NCBI RefSeq assembly: GCF_038096175.1
Contig: NZ_CP151099.1
Span: forward strand, 6,798,001 to 6,862,000
Direction: 5' to 3'
Source: Nostoc sp. UHCC 0302
GTDB taxonomy: Bacteria; Cyanobacteriota; Cyanobacteriia; Cyanobacteriales; Nostocaceae
DNA length: 64,000 nt
The notes beneath the pieces are model-generated. The model searched no databases. It was given only the letters and a program-made list of their open reading frames with translations, and had not been told where the DNA came from. Position numbers and translations under genes: made by a program. Below, in pieces: positions 39,003 through 48,687 of the stretch. Numbering within the stretch: the stretch's first letter is position 1; every line of letters begins with the position of its first letter.

Positions 39003-39033
39003 AAAAAACCTCTGGAGTTCCCAGAGGTTTTGG
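39003..39033 (-). terminator. Strong hairpin with T-tract on the minus strand
   Basis: AACCTCTGG (39007-39015) pairs perfectly with CCAGAGGTT (39021-39029), a 9-bp stem with a 5-nt loop. On the minus strand it is followed by TTTT-CT (T-run of six counting stem bases), on the plus strand by TTGG. A minus-strand transcript must therefore come from 39030 upward, where no ORF is seen. Confidence 0.75.
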
Positions 39034-39300
39034 TTCCTGATTTAGTTTCCACTTTTTACTACAATCTCTCTTTAGTGATTTCCCGAAGTGAAGGAAATTA
39101 TTTTTGTCTTTGCAACTAAGGATAATTTCGGGTACTTACCCTGTGTCTGAAAGCCCCTAAATCAGATGGCTGCCATATTACTAGTAGGTTTGACAAGATT
39201 TATCTACCGCCAGTTAGGTCGCTGGGAGCAGATTTAAGTGTTTCGCTGAGAACTTCAACGGTTCATACATTTAATTACTAAGTAGGGAGACAAAAATAAA
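39034..39300 (-). ncRNA. Possible non-coding RNA ending at the 39-kb terminator
   Basis: The ~260 nt upstream (minus strand) of the terminator contain local hairpins: ATTTCC...GGAAAT around 39095, GGGTA-AG-TACCC around 39130, and a GGTAGAT...ACC motif near 39190. No ORF is present. This is compatible with a stand-alone RNA gene, but I recognise no known family (6S, tmRNA, RNase P and SRP RNA motifs were looked for and not found). Confidence 0.25.
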
Positions 39301-39346
39301 TTGTGTCATTGCGATCAAAGCGTACTACTTCCCTGTGGGACGCTGC

Positions 39347-39376
39347 GCGTTAGCGGAGCTTTCGCTTTAGCGATAC
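39347..39376. repeat. Dispersed palindromic repeat, copy 1
   Basis: gcgttagcgGagctttcgctttagcgatac; the core AGCG.AGCTTTCGCT can form a hairpin. The same 30 bp with one change recurs at 39836-39865. Confidence 0.7.
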
Positions 39377-39835
39377 ATGGAAGTAAGCTACGCGGAGCGT
39401 CTCGTAGAAAAGCTTGTTCAAATTCTTGCGACTGCTACGTTTCACTTTGTTCAACTCGCAGTGACAGTATTATATTTTATTGTGTCCACTTACTTAGCAC
39501 GTAATTGCTATTCACTTAGACTCTCAGATAAATTTATCATGGGTGAGTAAATTTATGGCTGTTTGCACTAAAGTACAATAGAGACTTAATCCTCAAGTCG
39601 TTTACGTACAAAAGAAGGCCAGTAAGCCTCTATCTTTATAGAAGCGAAAAGTCTGAGTCTGAGCTTTTATTATTCATCTCCTACTTAATATTTTTTTACA
39701 GATAGTTTCTACATAAATTTACCTTCCAAAAGCCTACACATTGTACAGCAGAATACATTCGTCAGAATTGGGAAGGAAACTAGGCTTTATATCTGACTTT
39801 ACTTCGACTCTTTTCGGCTTCTCTACGAGACCAAG

Positions 39836-39865
39836 GCGTTAGCGAAGCTTTCGCTTTAGCGATAC
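39836..39865. repeat. Dispersed palindromic repeat, copy 2
   Basis: gcgttagcgAagctttcgctttagcgatac, one base different from the copy at 39347-39376. Flanked by further GC-rich repeat pieces (ctctacgagacc; gcaagccgctcagtagcc). Confidence 0.7.
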
Positions 39866-41279
39866 GCTCAAGGCAAGCCGCTCAGTAGCCATGAGACCTA
39901 TATTGTGTACTTCATCAACTTGAAATCTACTGTAAGTTGCTGCATTTATATAACCTCAAGTAAATATGTCTTGATTCGCTATCTAGATTGCTATCAAAAA
40001 TCAATCAACTACAGTTTGTCTTTTGGGTAATATATTAAGTAACTGCCTGGGAAGTTTTGTAGCAGTTTTTTATTTTCATACTCAAGATAGATTTTAATAG
40101 AAAATATATACTAAATAATCATGGAGATGTAACTGTATTACTAAAGATAGATGAATTTTTACTATAGTTTAAGCAAAACTATTTATTTTTTTAAGACTTA
40201 TAAATAGCAAAAGATAAGTCTTATTTTCTCTAAGTTTGCTTGAAAATAAATATTAAGTTAGTAATTGTTGCTATGAATAAAAATTTAATGACTTAAGTAT
40301 TTAATTTAAAGAAAAATGGTATTAATATTTAATAAATATTGTGTCAAGATTTAATAAAGTTTTCTTGATTTTGGAAAAATGCTTGGCTAAATGTAGGAGA
40401 ATTTTTAGTTAAATAACAGTGCATGAAGACTAAAAGTGAGTAACAGTCGCTTTTTCTTTAAACTTCTCTTCCAGATAGTTTCAAATTTATCACTGTCTGC
40501 TGATGAGCAAATAGCTAGTGTTAGGCTATTGTAAGAAGTAGATTTACATTCATACCTGACCTTGACTGCTTCTAGGTTCCAATTCACGAAACAGATTTTA
40601 ACCTCTTTTTGGTAATCAAAACTTAACTTACCTAAATACTGGGAGGTTAACCTATGAACCTGCATTGCAGAGTTTAGTAAAAACCTTAAAATAAGAGCTG
40701 CTAGAAGGCTACAAATTGCTTTCCTGTTATCATCATCCAGGGGCGAATGGTCTTAACCAATACCATTGTTGCAACAGGCTTGGTGAAAAGTCTGTCAAAT
40801 TTTTGCGGTTAACCAGTGAACTACTTACTGATTCTAAGTGTTTTACCAGAGATTGCAGTTTATTAGGGGACATAACAGCAATGCTTTCTGCATATTTTGT
40901 TAGGATTGCTTACTACTGGTTGCGAACTATAGTATTGTCGCAATTTGGGAGTGCAATCTTCAAACAATATTTTGCAGTATGGGCAGGCTAGAAAGTACAT
41001 GATGTAACTCAGATTTTTCGATTAATTACTTACCGAGTGAAGCCCATTAAGGTCAAATATTGATTTATTGAAATCTGAGCCAACGCAGGAATAGCCCTTC
41101 TACACTTTCAGAATATTAGAAGGGGAAATTAGCGTTCTTTCTACATCGCGTCAGTATTTAATAACCTGCTAGGACTAATTAACTTTGCACCTGTAAATCT
41201 TGATGTATCAAGATTACAACCACAGATGCAATAGACATATTTGCCCACATTTTACAATTGACGGCAACTGCTAATAATT

Positions 41280-41882
41280 ATGTCAGAAGATTCCAGCCAA
41301 GATAAGCTTTTTGATAGTTACGATCTGCAAGAGAGCAAGTTCTTAACTCCTTTTCAGCAAAAAGCACTGTTGAAAAACTTGCAAGCTAATTTACAGCCAG
41401 AATATCGACGGCGGATTGAAATTATGTTACTGGCTGATACAGGTAAATCTCAAAGTCAAATCTGTGAAATTATCGGTTGTTCTCAGGAAATGGCACGATA
41501 CTGGATTGGTATAGCAGAAGCGGGTATGGCGCATAAATGGAATGAGCGTCCAATAGGCAGGCCCAAAACTGTAAATGATCAATATATTGAACGTTTGAAA
41601 GAATTGGTAAGCCATAGTCCACGTGAATATGGGTACGCATTTAGCTACTGGACTGCTCAATGGTTAAGCAAACATCTAGCAAATGAATTTGGCATCGAAA
41701 TCAGCGATCGCCACATTAACCGCTTGCTGAAACAAATGGGGCTTTCCACCAAGCGTAAAAACAGCCAGCAAGAAACCGATCAAACTAAAGATACTGGCGA
41801 TGCTGGCATTAAAATAGGTGACTTGCAATCTAACTCCGAACCCAGTTTGCATTGGTCATTCAATCTGATTCAGAATAACTAA
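41280..41882 (+). CDS. HTH protein related to IS630 transposase N-terminus
   Basis: 200 residues. An HTH (RRRIEIMLLADTGKSQSQICEIIGCSQEMARYWI, ~40-75, shown here only as landmark QSQICEIIGCSQ) is followed by a linker GRPKTVND. A winged-helix domain (YAFSYWTAQWLSKHLANEFG; SDRHINRLLKQMGLSTKRK) comes next. This is the DNA-binding half of IS630/Tc1-type transposases, but the DDE domain is absent and the gene ends cleanly, so it is probably a domesticated regulator rather than an active transposase. It lies 300 bp upstream of the exporter genes on the same strand and may control them. Confidence 0.8.
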   Translation: MSEDSSQDKLFDSYDLQESKFLTPFQQKALLKNLQANLQPEYRRRIEIMLLADTGKSQSQICEIIGCSQEMARYWIGIAEAGMAHKWNERPIGRPKTVNDQYIERLKELVSHSPREYGYAFSYWTAQWLSKHLANEFGIEISDRHINRLLKQMGLSTKRKNSQQETDQTKDTGDAGIKIGDLQSNSEPSLHWSFNLIQNN

Positions 41883-42182
41883 TACTTATTCGTAATGGGC
41901 TTCGCTAACGTAATCCGTAATTCGTAATTAAGAAAGTCAGATTTAATCTAGGTTTACGGGTTTAAATCTGCTACCAAATTTTAAAAATTGGTATAAGTCA
42001 TTACGGATTTTAATTACATATTTATTCGTAAGGGTTGTCATTTATTATTTGTCATTTGTCATTAGCAAGTGTCCCAAAGCTATGCGCTGGTTCACAAACT
42101 ACTAATGACTAGTGACAGTCTGAACGCAAAAATGTGCATTTAAAATTGCACATTTGCTTAGTACTGTCTTGGAGGTAAGAAA

Positions 42183-45100
42183 ATGCCATCAGCGTTTTCT
42201 CAGCAATATTTAGCTGAACAACTCACCCAGAGTTTGGGTGAGTCGCTGTCAGATACTGAACTAGACAGGTGTCTCAAAGCGCTGGAAATTGTCGAACCAT
42301 CAGTCGCAAAGCAGTTTTGGCAAGCAGCCACAGGCAAGCCTGGAATTTATATCATCCTGACTGGTAAAGTCAGACTGCTAGATAGTTCTAATGACTTAAT
42401 CACCACCCTCTCAGCGGGGGAATCATTTGGCGAACTGACTCTTTTTCCAGAAGAGGAATTCACCCCTTATGTTGCTAGAGCTTCTGTTAACTTAAAGCTT
42501 TGCTATATCAACCAAGAGGCCTTGCAAGAGGTAATGCGGGTATCTAAGAGCATCCGCGATCGCCTCTTAGCACGTGCAGAACTATGGGATTTACTGCTGT
42601 TATGCTCGCAAAACTCCCTAATTCCACGCAATACCTCTGTAGAAGAGATGTTCAAAGCGCTCTCACTATTTGAGCGGCATAATCTGCCTACTGGTTCTCT
42701 AAGTGCCACAATCACTAAAAATACTAAGCTCTGGTTGCTGCGTCTGGGAGAAATACAGCATTCTGATGGGCAAAGATTGACACCTGGAAACATTTATGTA
42801 AACGCACAGCAAGGGAGTTGGCAAGTAACGCAACCAACAATCGTTTACAGTTTGAAGAATGCTGATTGGCAAGCAGCACTAGAACACTGGCCACAATTAG
42901 CAGAGTTGATAGACTTCCAACAGCGCCAACTAGAGATAGGGGATAGAGGACTAGCGACTGGAGAAAGCTTTTCCCAATCGCCAATCGCCAGTCCCCAGTC
43001 CCCGCTATTACCCGATCCTGAACCAAAACAAAAACAAAAGATTCAACGAGCCTACTTTCCTAGCCCAACAGTCAAAGTTTGGCATTTGTGGGGACGCTTG
43101 AGCAAGCGGTATCCGTTCTTTGAACAACAAAGTGCCTCTGATTGTGGAGCAGCTTGCTTGGTGATGGTGAGTCGCTATTGGGGTAAGCGTTTTGGTATCA
43201 ACCGCCTACGGGATTTAGCTAATGTCAACCGCAGCGGTTCATCACTACGGGGTTTAACAGCCGCCGCAGAAAGTCTCGGCTTTGCTACCCGTCCTGTAAA
43301 AGCCAGCCTCGATAAGTTAGCAGAACAAACGCTACCTGCGATCGCTCACTGGGAAGGCAAGCATTACGTAGTTGTTTATGAAATTGGCAAAAAGCGTGTA
43401 ATTGTAGGTGATCCCGCGTTTGGTCAACGCACCCTTACCCCTAGCGAATTTAAAGCTGGTTGGACTGGTTATGCGTTGTTATTGCAACCTACAGGTCTAC
43501 TCAAAGAAACCCAAAACGAAGCAATACCATTCTGGCAGTTTTTTGATTTAGTTAAACCTCACTCGCAAGTACTGCTTGAAGTGTTTATTGCTTCGGTATT
43601 GATTCAGTTGTTTGGATTGATTACGCCTTTATTCACGCAGCTACTCTTAGACCGAGTGATTGTGCAAGGTAGCACCTTGACTTTAAATGCTGTTGGTTTA
43701 GGGTTATTAATTTTTGGCTTGTTCCGCGTCGCCATCAACGGACTGCGGCAATATTTGCTAGATCACACAGCCAATAGGATTAGTGTGTCCCTATTGGTAG
43801 GTTTTATTAAACATACCTTTCGCTTGCCTTTGGCTTTCTTTGAGTCACGTTATGTTGGCGATATTGTCTCTCGCGTCCAAGAAAATCAGAAAATTCAGCG
43901 CTTCCTAACAGGAGAAGCACTATCTATCGGCTTAGATTTGCTGACAGTGTTTATCTATGTGGCATTGATGTTTTGGTATAGCTGGCAAATGGCATTGTTC
44001 AGCTTGGCGATCGTGCCACCTTTTGTACTACTTGCGCTGATAGCGACACCTTTCTTACGCCGAATTAGCCGCGAAGTTTTTAATGCATCTGCTCAAGAGA
44101 ACAGTTATCTGATTCAAAGCCTCACAGGTATTCGCTCGATTCGTTCTATGGCAATTGAGCAGACAGTCCGCTGGCATTGGGAAGAACTGTTAAATCAGTT
44201 GATTAAAAAAACTTTTGCTGGACAAATTATTAGTAATCAACTCCAGATTTTCAGTTCTACTATTCAAACATTAGTTAGTACAGGATTACTGTGGTTTGGG
44301 GCATGGATGGTAATTCAAAACCAACTAACTATTGGACAATTAGTTGCGTTCAATATGTTGTTAGGTAACGTCATTCAGCCTTTCCAGCGGCTGATAGTGC
44401 TGTGGAATCAATTGCAGGAAGTAATTGTTTCGACTGAGCGAATTAATGATGTTTTAGAAGCAGAACCAGAAGAAGATTTACAACATCAACACCGCCAGTC
44501 TTTACCTGCTTTACGTGGTCATATTCGCTTTGAAAATGTTACTTTTCGCTATCATCCGGAAAGCGATATTAACGTATTAGAAAATCTCAGTTTTGAAATT
44601 CTACCTGAGCAAACTATAGCGGTTGTAGGGCGTAGCGGTTCTGGCAAAACTACCCTATCAAAATTGGTTTTGGGCTTATATCCGCCAACAGATGGGAAAG
44701 TTTTGGTTGATGGTCAAGATGTGACTAGTATTTCCCTGCGATCGCTGCGATCGCAAATTGGTGTTGTAGATCAAGATACCTTTTTGTTTGGCGGTACAAT
44801 TCGCGAAAACATCAGCATCGCTCATCCTGAAGCCAGCTTAGAAGAGGTGATTGAAGCGGCACGTTTAGCAGGAGCAGATGAGTTTATTAAACTAATGCCA
44901 ATGGGCTACGAAACCCAAATTGGTGAAGCTGGCGGGATGTTATCTGGTGGACAACGCCAACGTCTAGCGATCGCCCGCGCTTTATTAGGAAATCCCAGTT
45001 TCTTAGTTCTAGATGAAGCAACCAGCCATCTAGACGCCGAATCTGAGCGAATCATTCAGAATAACCTCAAAAAGATTCTCCAAGGGCGTACAAGTCTAAT

Positions 45101-45254
45101 CATTGCTCATCGCCTCTCCACGGTGCGTCATGCTGACTTAATTTTGGTTTTAGATCGTGGCGTATTAGTCGAAAGCGGTAGCCACGAGCAACTAATCGCT
45201 CAAAGAGGTCATTATTTCTATCTCAACCAACAGCAACTAGCTCAGACAGCTTGA
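42183..45254 (+). CDS. Peptidase C39 ABC exporter with N-terminal cyclic-nucleotide-binding domain (HetC-like)
   Basis: 1023 residues. A cNMP-binding-like domain (~30-140) has GIYIILTGKVRLL and GESFGELTLFPEEE. A linker (~251-279) is encoded by short tandem repeats. The C39 peptidase (~311-445) has the full triad: Cys321 in QQSASDCGAAC, His394 in GKHYVVVYE, Asp410 in VGDPAFG. The membrane domain (~455-740) precedes an NBD with Walker A GRSGSGKTT (~815), signature LSGGQRQR (~919) and Walker B FLVLDEATSHLD. It should cut GG leaders and export the mature peptide. Domain order and the nearby HetP-like gene recall HetC. A good ribosome site (GGAGG, 8 nt) precedes the ATG. Confidence 0.92.
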   Translation: MPSAFSQQYLAEQLTQSLGESLSDTELDRCLKALEIVEPSVAKQFWQAATGKPGIYIILTGKVRLLDSSNDLITTLSAGESFGELTLFPEEEFTPYVARASVNLKLCYINQEALQEVMRVSKSIRDRLLARAELWDLLLLCSQNSLIPRNTSVEEMFKALSLFERHNLPTGSLSATITKNTKLWLLRLGEIQHSDGQRLTPGNIYVNAQQGSWQVTQPTIVYSLKNADWQAALEHWPQLAELIDFQQRQLEIGDRGLATGESFSQSPIASPQSPLLPDPEPKQKQKIQRAYFPSPTVKVWHLWGRLSKRYPFFEQQSASDCGAACLVMVSRYWGKRFGINRLRDLANVNRSGSSLRGLTAAAESLGFATRPVKASLDKLAEQTLPAIAHWEGKHYVVVYEIGKKRVIVGDPAFGQRTLTPSEFKAGWTGYALLLQPTGLLKETQNEAIPFWQFFDLVKPHSQVLLEVFIASVLIQLFGLITPLFTQLLLDRVIVQGSTLTLNAVGLGLLIFGLFRVAINGLRQYLLDHTANRISVSLLVGFIKHTFRLPLAFFESRYVGDIVSRVQENQKIQRFLTGEALSIGLDLLTVFIYVALMFWYSWQMALFSLAIVPPFVLLALIATPFLRRISREVFNASAQENSYLIQSLTGIRSIRSMAIEQTVRWHWEELLNQLIKKTFAGQIISNQLQIFSSTIQTLVSTGLLWFGAWMVIQNQLTIGQLVAFNMLLGNVIQPFQRLIVLWNQLQEVIVSTERINDVLEAEPEEDLQHQHRQSLPALRGHIRFENVTFRYHPESDINVLENLSFEILPEQTIAVVGRSGSGKTTLSKLVLGLYPPTDGKVLVDGQDVTSISLRSLRSQIGVVDQDTFLFGGTIRENISIAHPEASLEEVIEAARLAGADEFIKLMPMGYETQIGEAGGMLSGGQRQRLAIARALLGNPSFLVLDEATSHLDAESERIIQNNLKKILQGRTSLIIAHRLSTVRHADLILVLDRGVLVESGSHEQLIAQRGHYFYLNQQQLAQTA
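42935..43020. repeat. Short tandem repeat inside the exporter gene
   Basis: gataggggatagaggactagcgactgg and its C-rich counterpart cccaatcgccaatcgccagtccccag are an intergenic-type repeat with inverted arms. They are translated as the Ser/Pro-rich linker between the cNMP-binding and C39 domains. Confidence 0.65.
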
Positions 45255-45355
45255 GGGAGTAGGGAGTGGGGGAGAGAGAGAGTAAAACTAACAACTCCAT
45301 CCCCAGTCCCCAACCCCCAGTCCCCAGCCCCCAATCCCTAGCCCCCAAATCTTTT

Positions 45356-46900
45356 ATGCCACATACATCTCAAAATTCATCATACGCGCCCCCCATACTC
45401 AAGCCGGATGAGTACAACCTGTTTGAAGACGCAAGTGTTGTTCATCCGCAGAAAAAAACAGCCGATGAGTCAAATGATTGGTATTACGGCACGGAGGAAC
45501 TGCTAGATGCCTTGCCAAAGGCCTGGACGCGATCCATGTTGTATTTGTTGATCAGCTTTGCAGCGATCGTTTTACCTTGGATGATGTTTTCTAAAGTTGA
45601 TGAAACAGGAAGCGCCAGAGGGCGTATGGAACCCAACGGAGCAACCCAAAGATTGGATAGTCCGGTTACTGGTAGTATTATTCATGTCAACGTCAAAGAA
45701 GGCACAACTGTAAAAGCTGGTCAGGTTTTACTTGAACTGGAGTCTGATGTTTTACGCACGGAACTAGAACAAGCGCAGACAAAGTTGGAAGGGTTAATTA
45801 ATCGGCGATCGCAACAAGAACTCCTCAAAAATCAAATCATCTTGGCGATTAATATTCAAGAACAACAAAACCAATCTCAAGAATTGGAAAAAATCGCCCA
45901 AGTCAGTCAGGCGCAGCAAGATGTGCAAGCTAAACAGAGTGCGTATATCTTACAAAGAATGGAAAAACAGGCTCTAGTGGATCAGGCTAGGCAAAATATT
46001 CACTCTACTCAGATTTCTCAAAGGTTAGCCAATAGCCGTTTAAGCAGAGATTTCGCCGAAGTTGCCCGCTATCGCCAACTTTTGCAACAGGGTGCAATTC
46101 CGCAAACCAAAGTTGTGGAACTAGAAAAGATAGCAGAAGAAAGTCTCAGTTCTCTAGAAGAAGCCAAAGCCAATATCAAACAAGCTCAACTGCGTTTAAA
46201 AGAGCAGTTTAGCAACTATCAATCTTTGATGAGTCAAGCCCAATCAGATGTTGAGCAAGCAAAATTACGCCTGCAAGAACAGCGCAGCAGCTATCAAAGC
46301 CTAGTGCAATCGGGTAAACTGGCGATACTCAAAAATCAGGAACAGCTCAAAGATGTGCAAACACAAATTACTTCCTTACAGTCTGAAATGTCGCAAACTT
46401 TGAGCCAGATCACATCTTATAAACTTCAATTACAACAACGAGTGGTGCGATCGCCTATTGATGGCACAATTTTTGAGTTACCTATCCAAAAACCGGGATC
46501 TGTAGTGGAACCTGGACAAATGCTAGCCCAAATTGCACCTAACAATACTCCTTTGATCCTCAAAGCGCAAATGCCTAGCGAACAAAGTGGCTTCTTGAAG
46601 GTAGGAATGCTAGTTAAGGTTAAGTTCGATGCTTATCCGTTCCAAGATTATGGAGTCGTGGAAGGGCGCGTTCGCTGGATTTCGCCTAACTCCAAAATTC
46701 AGAATAATGACCAAACTAAAATAGAAACTTATGAGTTGGATATCGCTCTGGAACAGCCTTATATCCTAGCTGCTAACAAGCGTATTCTCTTAACTCCTGG
46801 TCAAACAGCAACCGCAGAGGTGATTGTCCGCCAGCGTCGAATTATTGACTTTATCTTAGATCCGTTCAAGAAGTTGCAAAAAGGTGGTCTGGATCTTTAG
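45356..46900 (+). CDS. HlyD family membrane-fusion adaptor
   Basis: About 514 residues from MPHTSQNSSYAPP. One membrane segment (MLYLLISFAAIVLPWMMF, ~45-62) is followed by the biotinyl-lipoyl-like domain (SPVTGSIIHVNVKEGTTVKAGQ). A long coiled coil (~115-340) follows, then the second lipoyl half (RSPIDGTIFELPIQKPGSVVEPGQ) and a beta-barrel. It links the ABC exporter with an outer-membrane channel (TolC-like, not in this window). The frame is open back to a GTG at 45266, but codons 45266-45355 are a C-rich short tandem repeat (PSPQPPVPSPQ), so I prefer the ATG at 45356. Neither start has a clear ribosome site. Confidence 0.9.
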   Translation: MPHTSQNSSYAPPILKPDEYNLFEDASVVHPQKKTADESNDWYYGTEELLDALPKAWTRSMLYLLISFAAIVLPWMMFSKVDETGSARGRMEPNGATQRLDSPVTGSIIHVNVKEGTTVKAGQVLLELESDVLRTELEQAQTKLEGLINRRSQQELLKNQIILAINIQEQQNQSQELEKIAQVSQAQQDVQAKQSAYILQRMEKQALVDQARQNIHSTQISQRLANSRLSRDFAEVARYRQLLQQGAIPQTKVVELEKIAEESLSSLEEAKANIKQAQLRLKEQFSNYQSLMSQAQSDVEQAKLRLQEQRSSYQSLVQSGKLAILKNQEQLKDVQTQITSLQSEMSQTLSQITSYKLQLQQRVVRSPIDGTIFELPIQKPGSVVEPGQMLAQIAPNNTPLILKAQMPSEQSGFLKVGMLVKVKFDAYPFQDYGVVEGRVRWISPNSKIQNNDQTKIETYELDIALEQPYILAANKRILLTPGQTATAEVIVRQRRIIDFILDPFKKLQKGGLDL

Positions 46901-46925
46901 CCATTGCTTAGTAATTAGTTTTTTT

Positions 46926-46961
46926 ACTAGTGGTCAGTATTAAGTAAAACTGACCACTGGT
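46926..46961. terminator. Hairpin downstream of the HlyD gene
   Basis: 13-bp stem (one G-T pair) with a 10-nt loop, 26 bp after the HlyD stop. No T-run follows on the plus strand, so termination is likely but not certain. Confidence 0.5.
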
Positions 46962-47152
46962 GACCAATAGTTATATTTTAAATTATAAAAAAGTATAATA
47001 TTTATTTACAATAAACAGAATTAAATGAGCAAGTACGAAATTACTTGTTATTTAAAGCATACAGAGCTGTTTTTTAATAAGTAGAGTTGTACCTCTACAG
47101 TCAACCTGTACTTTATATAGCGGTTCTTAGTTAAATCAAATATAGACCTAAT

Positions 47153-47256
47153 ACCATTTCATTTTAATAATGATACAAATACGCTGGTAGGGGCATGGCA
47201 TTGCCATGTCCCTATGAGAAATCTATGTGTATCAGGATTTTCGTGAATTGGTCTAA
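47153..47256. repeat. Dispersed repeat, uninterrupted copy
   Basis: This ~104-bp sequence (catttcattttaataatgatac ... cgtgaattggtctaat) recurs in inverted orientation at 55780-55835 plus 56225-56275. There it is split by the MITE-like element. It contains the palindrome GGCATGGCATTGCCATG. Confidence 0.75.
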
Positions 47257-47852
47257 TCCCCAGCCCCTTGCCTGTGAGCAGCGCGAAGTGCGGGAATGGG
47301 AGCCAATCTTCAAAGCCCCTCTCCGATGCGGAGAAGGCTTTGGGGAGAGGTCTACCGACTTGTGTGTACACGCTAGCCTTAGTAAGGAAAGGGACAGGTT
47401 TTGCGTAGCACAACCAGGGTGAGTTTATTCAATAAACCATTAATTGCGATGATAGAGACTTGTGTGTACACTCTAACCTCTTAGGAGAGACGTTTCCTCC
47501 GCTTAAAGTTTTTAAGAGATAGGTAAAAGTGTATTGCATACAATGATAAGCTCTATAAAATTGAAACCTGCTGTAAATATAATTAATATAATTAGTATCT
47601 AAAATAAAGAGTTTATTCTAGATATTATGTCTAGATTATTTGTATTTACCTCTTTAGACTAAATAGTTGTATTAGTTTTTTAAAAAGTAAATTATAAGTA
47701 TAATCTTTATAAAAAAACATTTTAATACTGTTACCAAATAATTTAATTGGAGATAATATTATATAAAGACAAAAAATGCGTTTAGCATAAACGATATAGA
47801 TACAATTAATTTTGTCTTAAAAATTTTGGTTGATACTTGGAGGACTTAGAGT

Positions 47853-48635
47853 ATGACAAAAGTATTAACGGTTTCTCCTGAAGACATTCTTTACCAAATC
47901 AAACTTTCTTGCCAAATACCTATGGCGCTAGAGGCGATCGCCACTCGTAAAATTATTGCAGATGAAGCAGAAAAGGCAGGAATTAAAATTGAGACAGAAG
48001 AATTGCAACAGGCAGCAGATAGCTTGCGTTTAGTGAATAAACTTATCAAAGCAGAAGATACTTGGACATGGTTAGAAAAATATCATCTTTCTTTGGATGA
48101 CTTTGAAGCGATCGCTCAGACTAATCTACTATCGGTCAAGTTAGCAAATCATTTATTTGCAGATAAAATCGAACCGTTTTTTTATGCTCACCAGCTTGAT
48201 TATACAGGAGCAGTAACTTACGAAGTTGTACTAGATGACGAAGACTTAGCTCTAGAACTTTTTTATGCCCTACAAGAAGCTGAAATCAGTTTCCAAGAAA
48301 TAGCTCGTCAATACATCCAAAATCCAGAAACCCGCCGTGCTGGGGGATATCAAGGAATCCGCCTTCGCAGTGATTTTAGACCAGAGATTGCAGCAGCAGT
48401 CTTTGCTGTTAGTCCTCCACAGATTCTCAAGCCAATAATTACGCCAAAGGGTGTACATATAATTGCTGTGGAAGAAATCATTAAGCCTCAATTAGATGAG
48501 CAGCGACGCCTTCAAATTATGGGAGATTTATTTTCTAATTGGTTACAGCAACAAATCACTGCTATGGAAATAGTAGTGAAACTTAATAAAGATAGTAATG
48601 CTCAATTATCTAAAGATATATTGAGTCCAGCTTGA
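47853..48635 (+). CDS. Parvulin-like peptidylprolyl isomerase
   Basis: 260 residues. An N-terminal SurA/PrsA-like helical part (EDILYQIKLSCQIPMALEAIA) is followed by a rotamase domain (~130-225): YEVVLDDEDLALELFYALQEAEISF, GGYQGIRLRSDFRPEIAAAVF and ITPKGVHIIAVEEI. There is no signal peptide, so it is probably cytoplasmic or membrane-associated. Such PpiC-like genes often accompany C39 ABC/HlyD exporters in cyanobacteria, where they may hold or fold the peptide before export. It has a strong ribosome site (GGAGG, 10 nt before ATG). Confidence 0.88.
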   Translation: MTKVLTVSPEDILYQIKLSCQIPMALEAIATRKIIADEAEKAGIKIETEELQQAADSLRLVNKLIKAEDTWTWLEKYHLSLDDFEAIAQTNLLSVKLANHLFADKIEPFFYAHQLDYTGAVTYEVVLDDEDLALELFYALQEAEISFQEIARQYIQNPETRRAGGYQGIRLRSDFRPEIAAAVFAVSPPQILKPIITPKGVHIIAVEEIIKPQLDEQRRLQIMGDLFSNWLQQQITAMEIVVKLNKDSNAQLSKDILSPA

Positions 48636-48687
48636 CCCTGTTAATTAAAGCATAAATAGCGATGTAGACTTAAATAACTTAAGTTTG

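Larger units (their letters stand above)
38716..41279. other. 2.5-kb gene-poor region
   Basis: No convincing gene. It holds a bidirectional hairpin (39003-39033), two copies of a palindromic repeat (39347-39376, 39836-39865), a possible structured RNA on the minus strand (about 39000-39300) and a long AT-rich tract (39900-40400). Small open frames at 38755-39000, 39301-39504, 40405-40665 and 40716-40991 lack ribosome sites and protein-like composition. The region could be the remains of decayed genes or a long regulatory interval upstream of the peptide-export locus. Confidence 0.5.
46901..47852. other. Intergenic region with hairpin and dispersed repeat
   Basis: 952 bp without a supported gene. 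A 13-bp hairpin (46926-46961; ACTAGTGGTCAGT / ACTGACCACTGGT) follows the HlyD gene. A dispersed repeat lies at 47153-47256, and a repeated phrase agacttgtgtgtacac occurs near 47355 and 47456. The right half (47500-47850) is very AT-rich and must carry the promoter of the next gene. Confidence 0.6.

Noticed and set aside
40405-40991. Two small ORFs (minus 40405-40665, plus 40716-40991)
   Set aside because: No ribosome sites and unconvincing composition in an AT-rich gene-poor region.
41280-41882. Active IS630 insertion sequence
   Set aside because: No DDE domain, no inverted ends or TA duplication seen around the gene.
47159-47422. Open frames on both strands near 47.2-47.4 kb
   Set aside because: They cover the dispersed repeat whose second copy is split by a MITE, so coding is unlikely.
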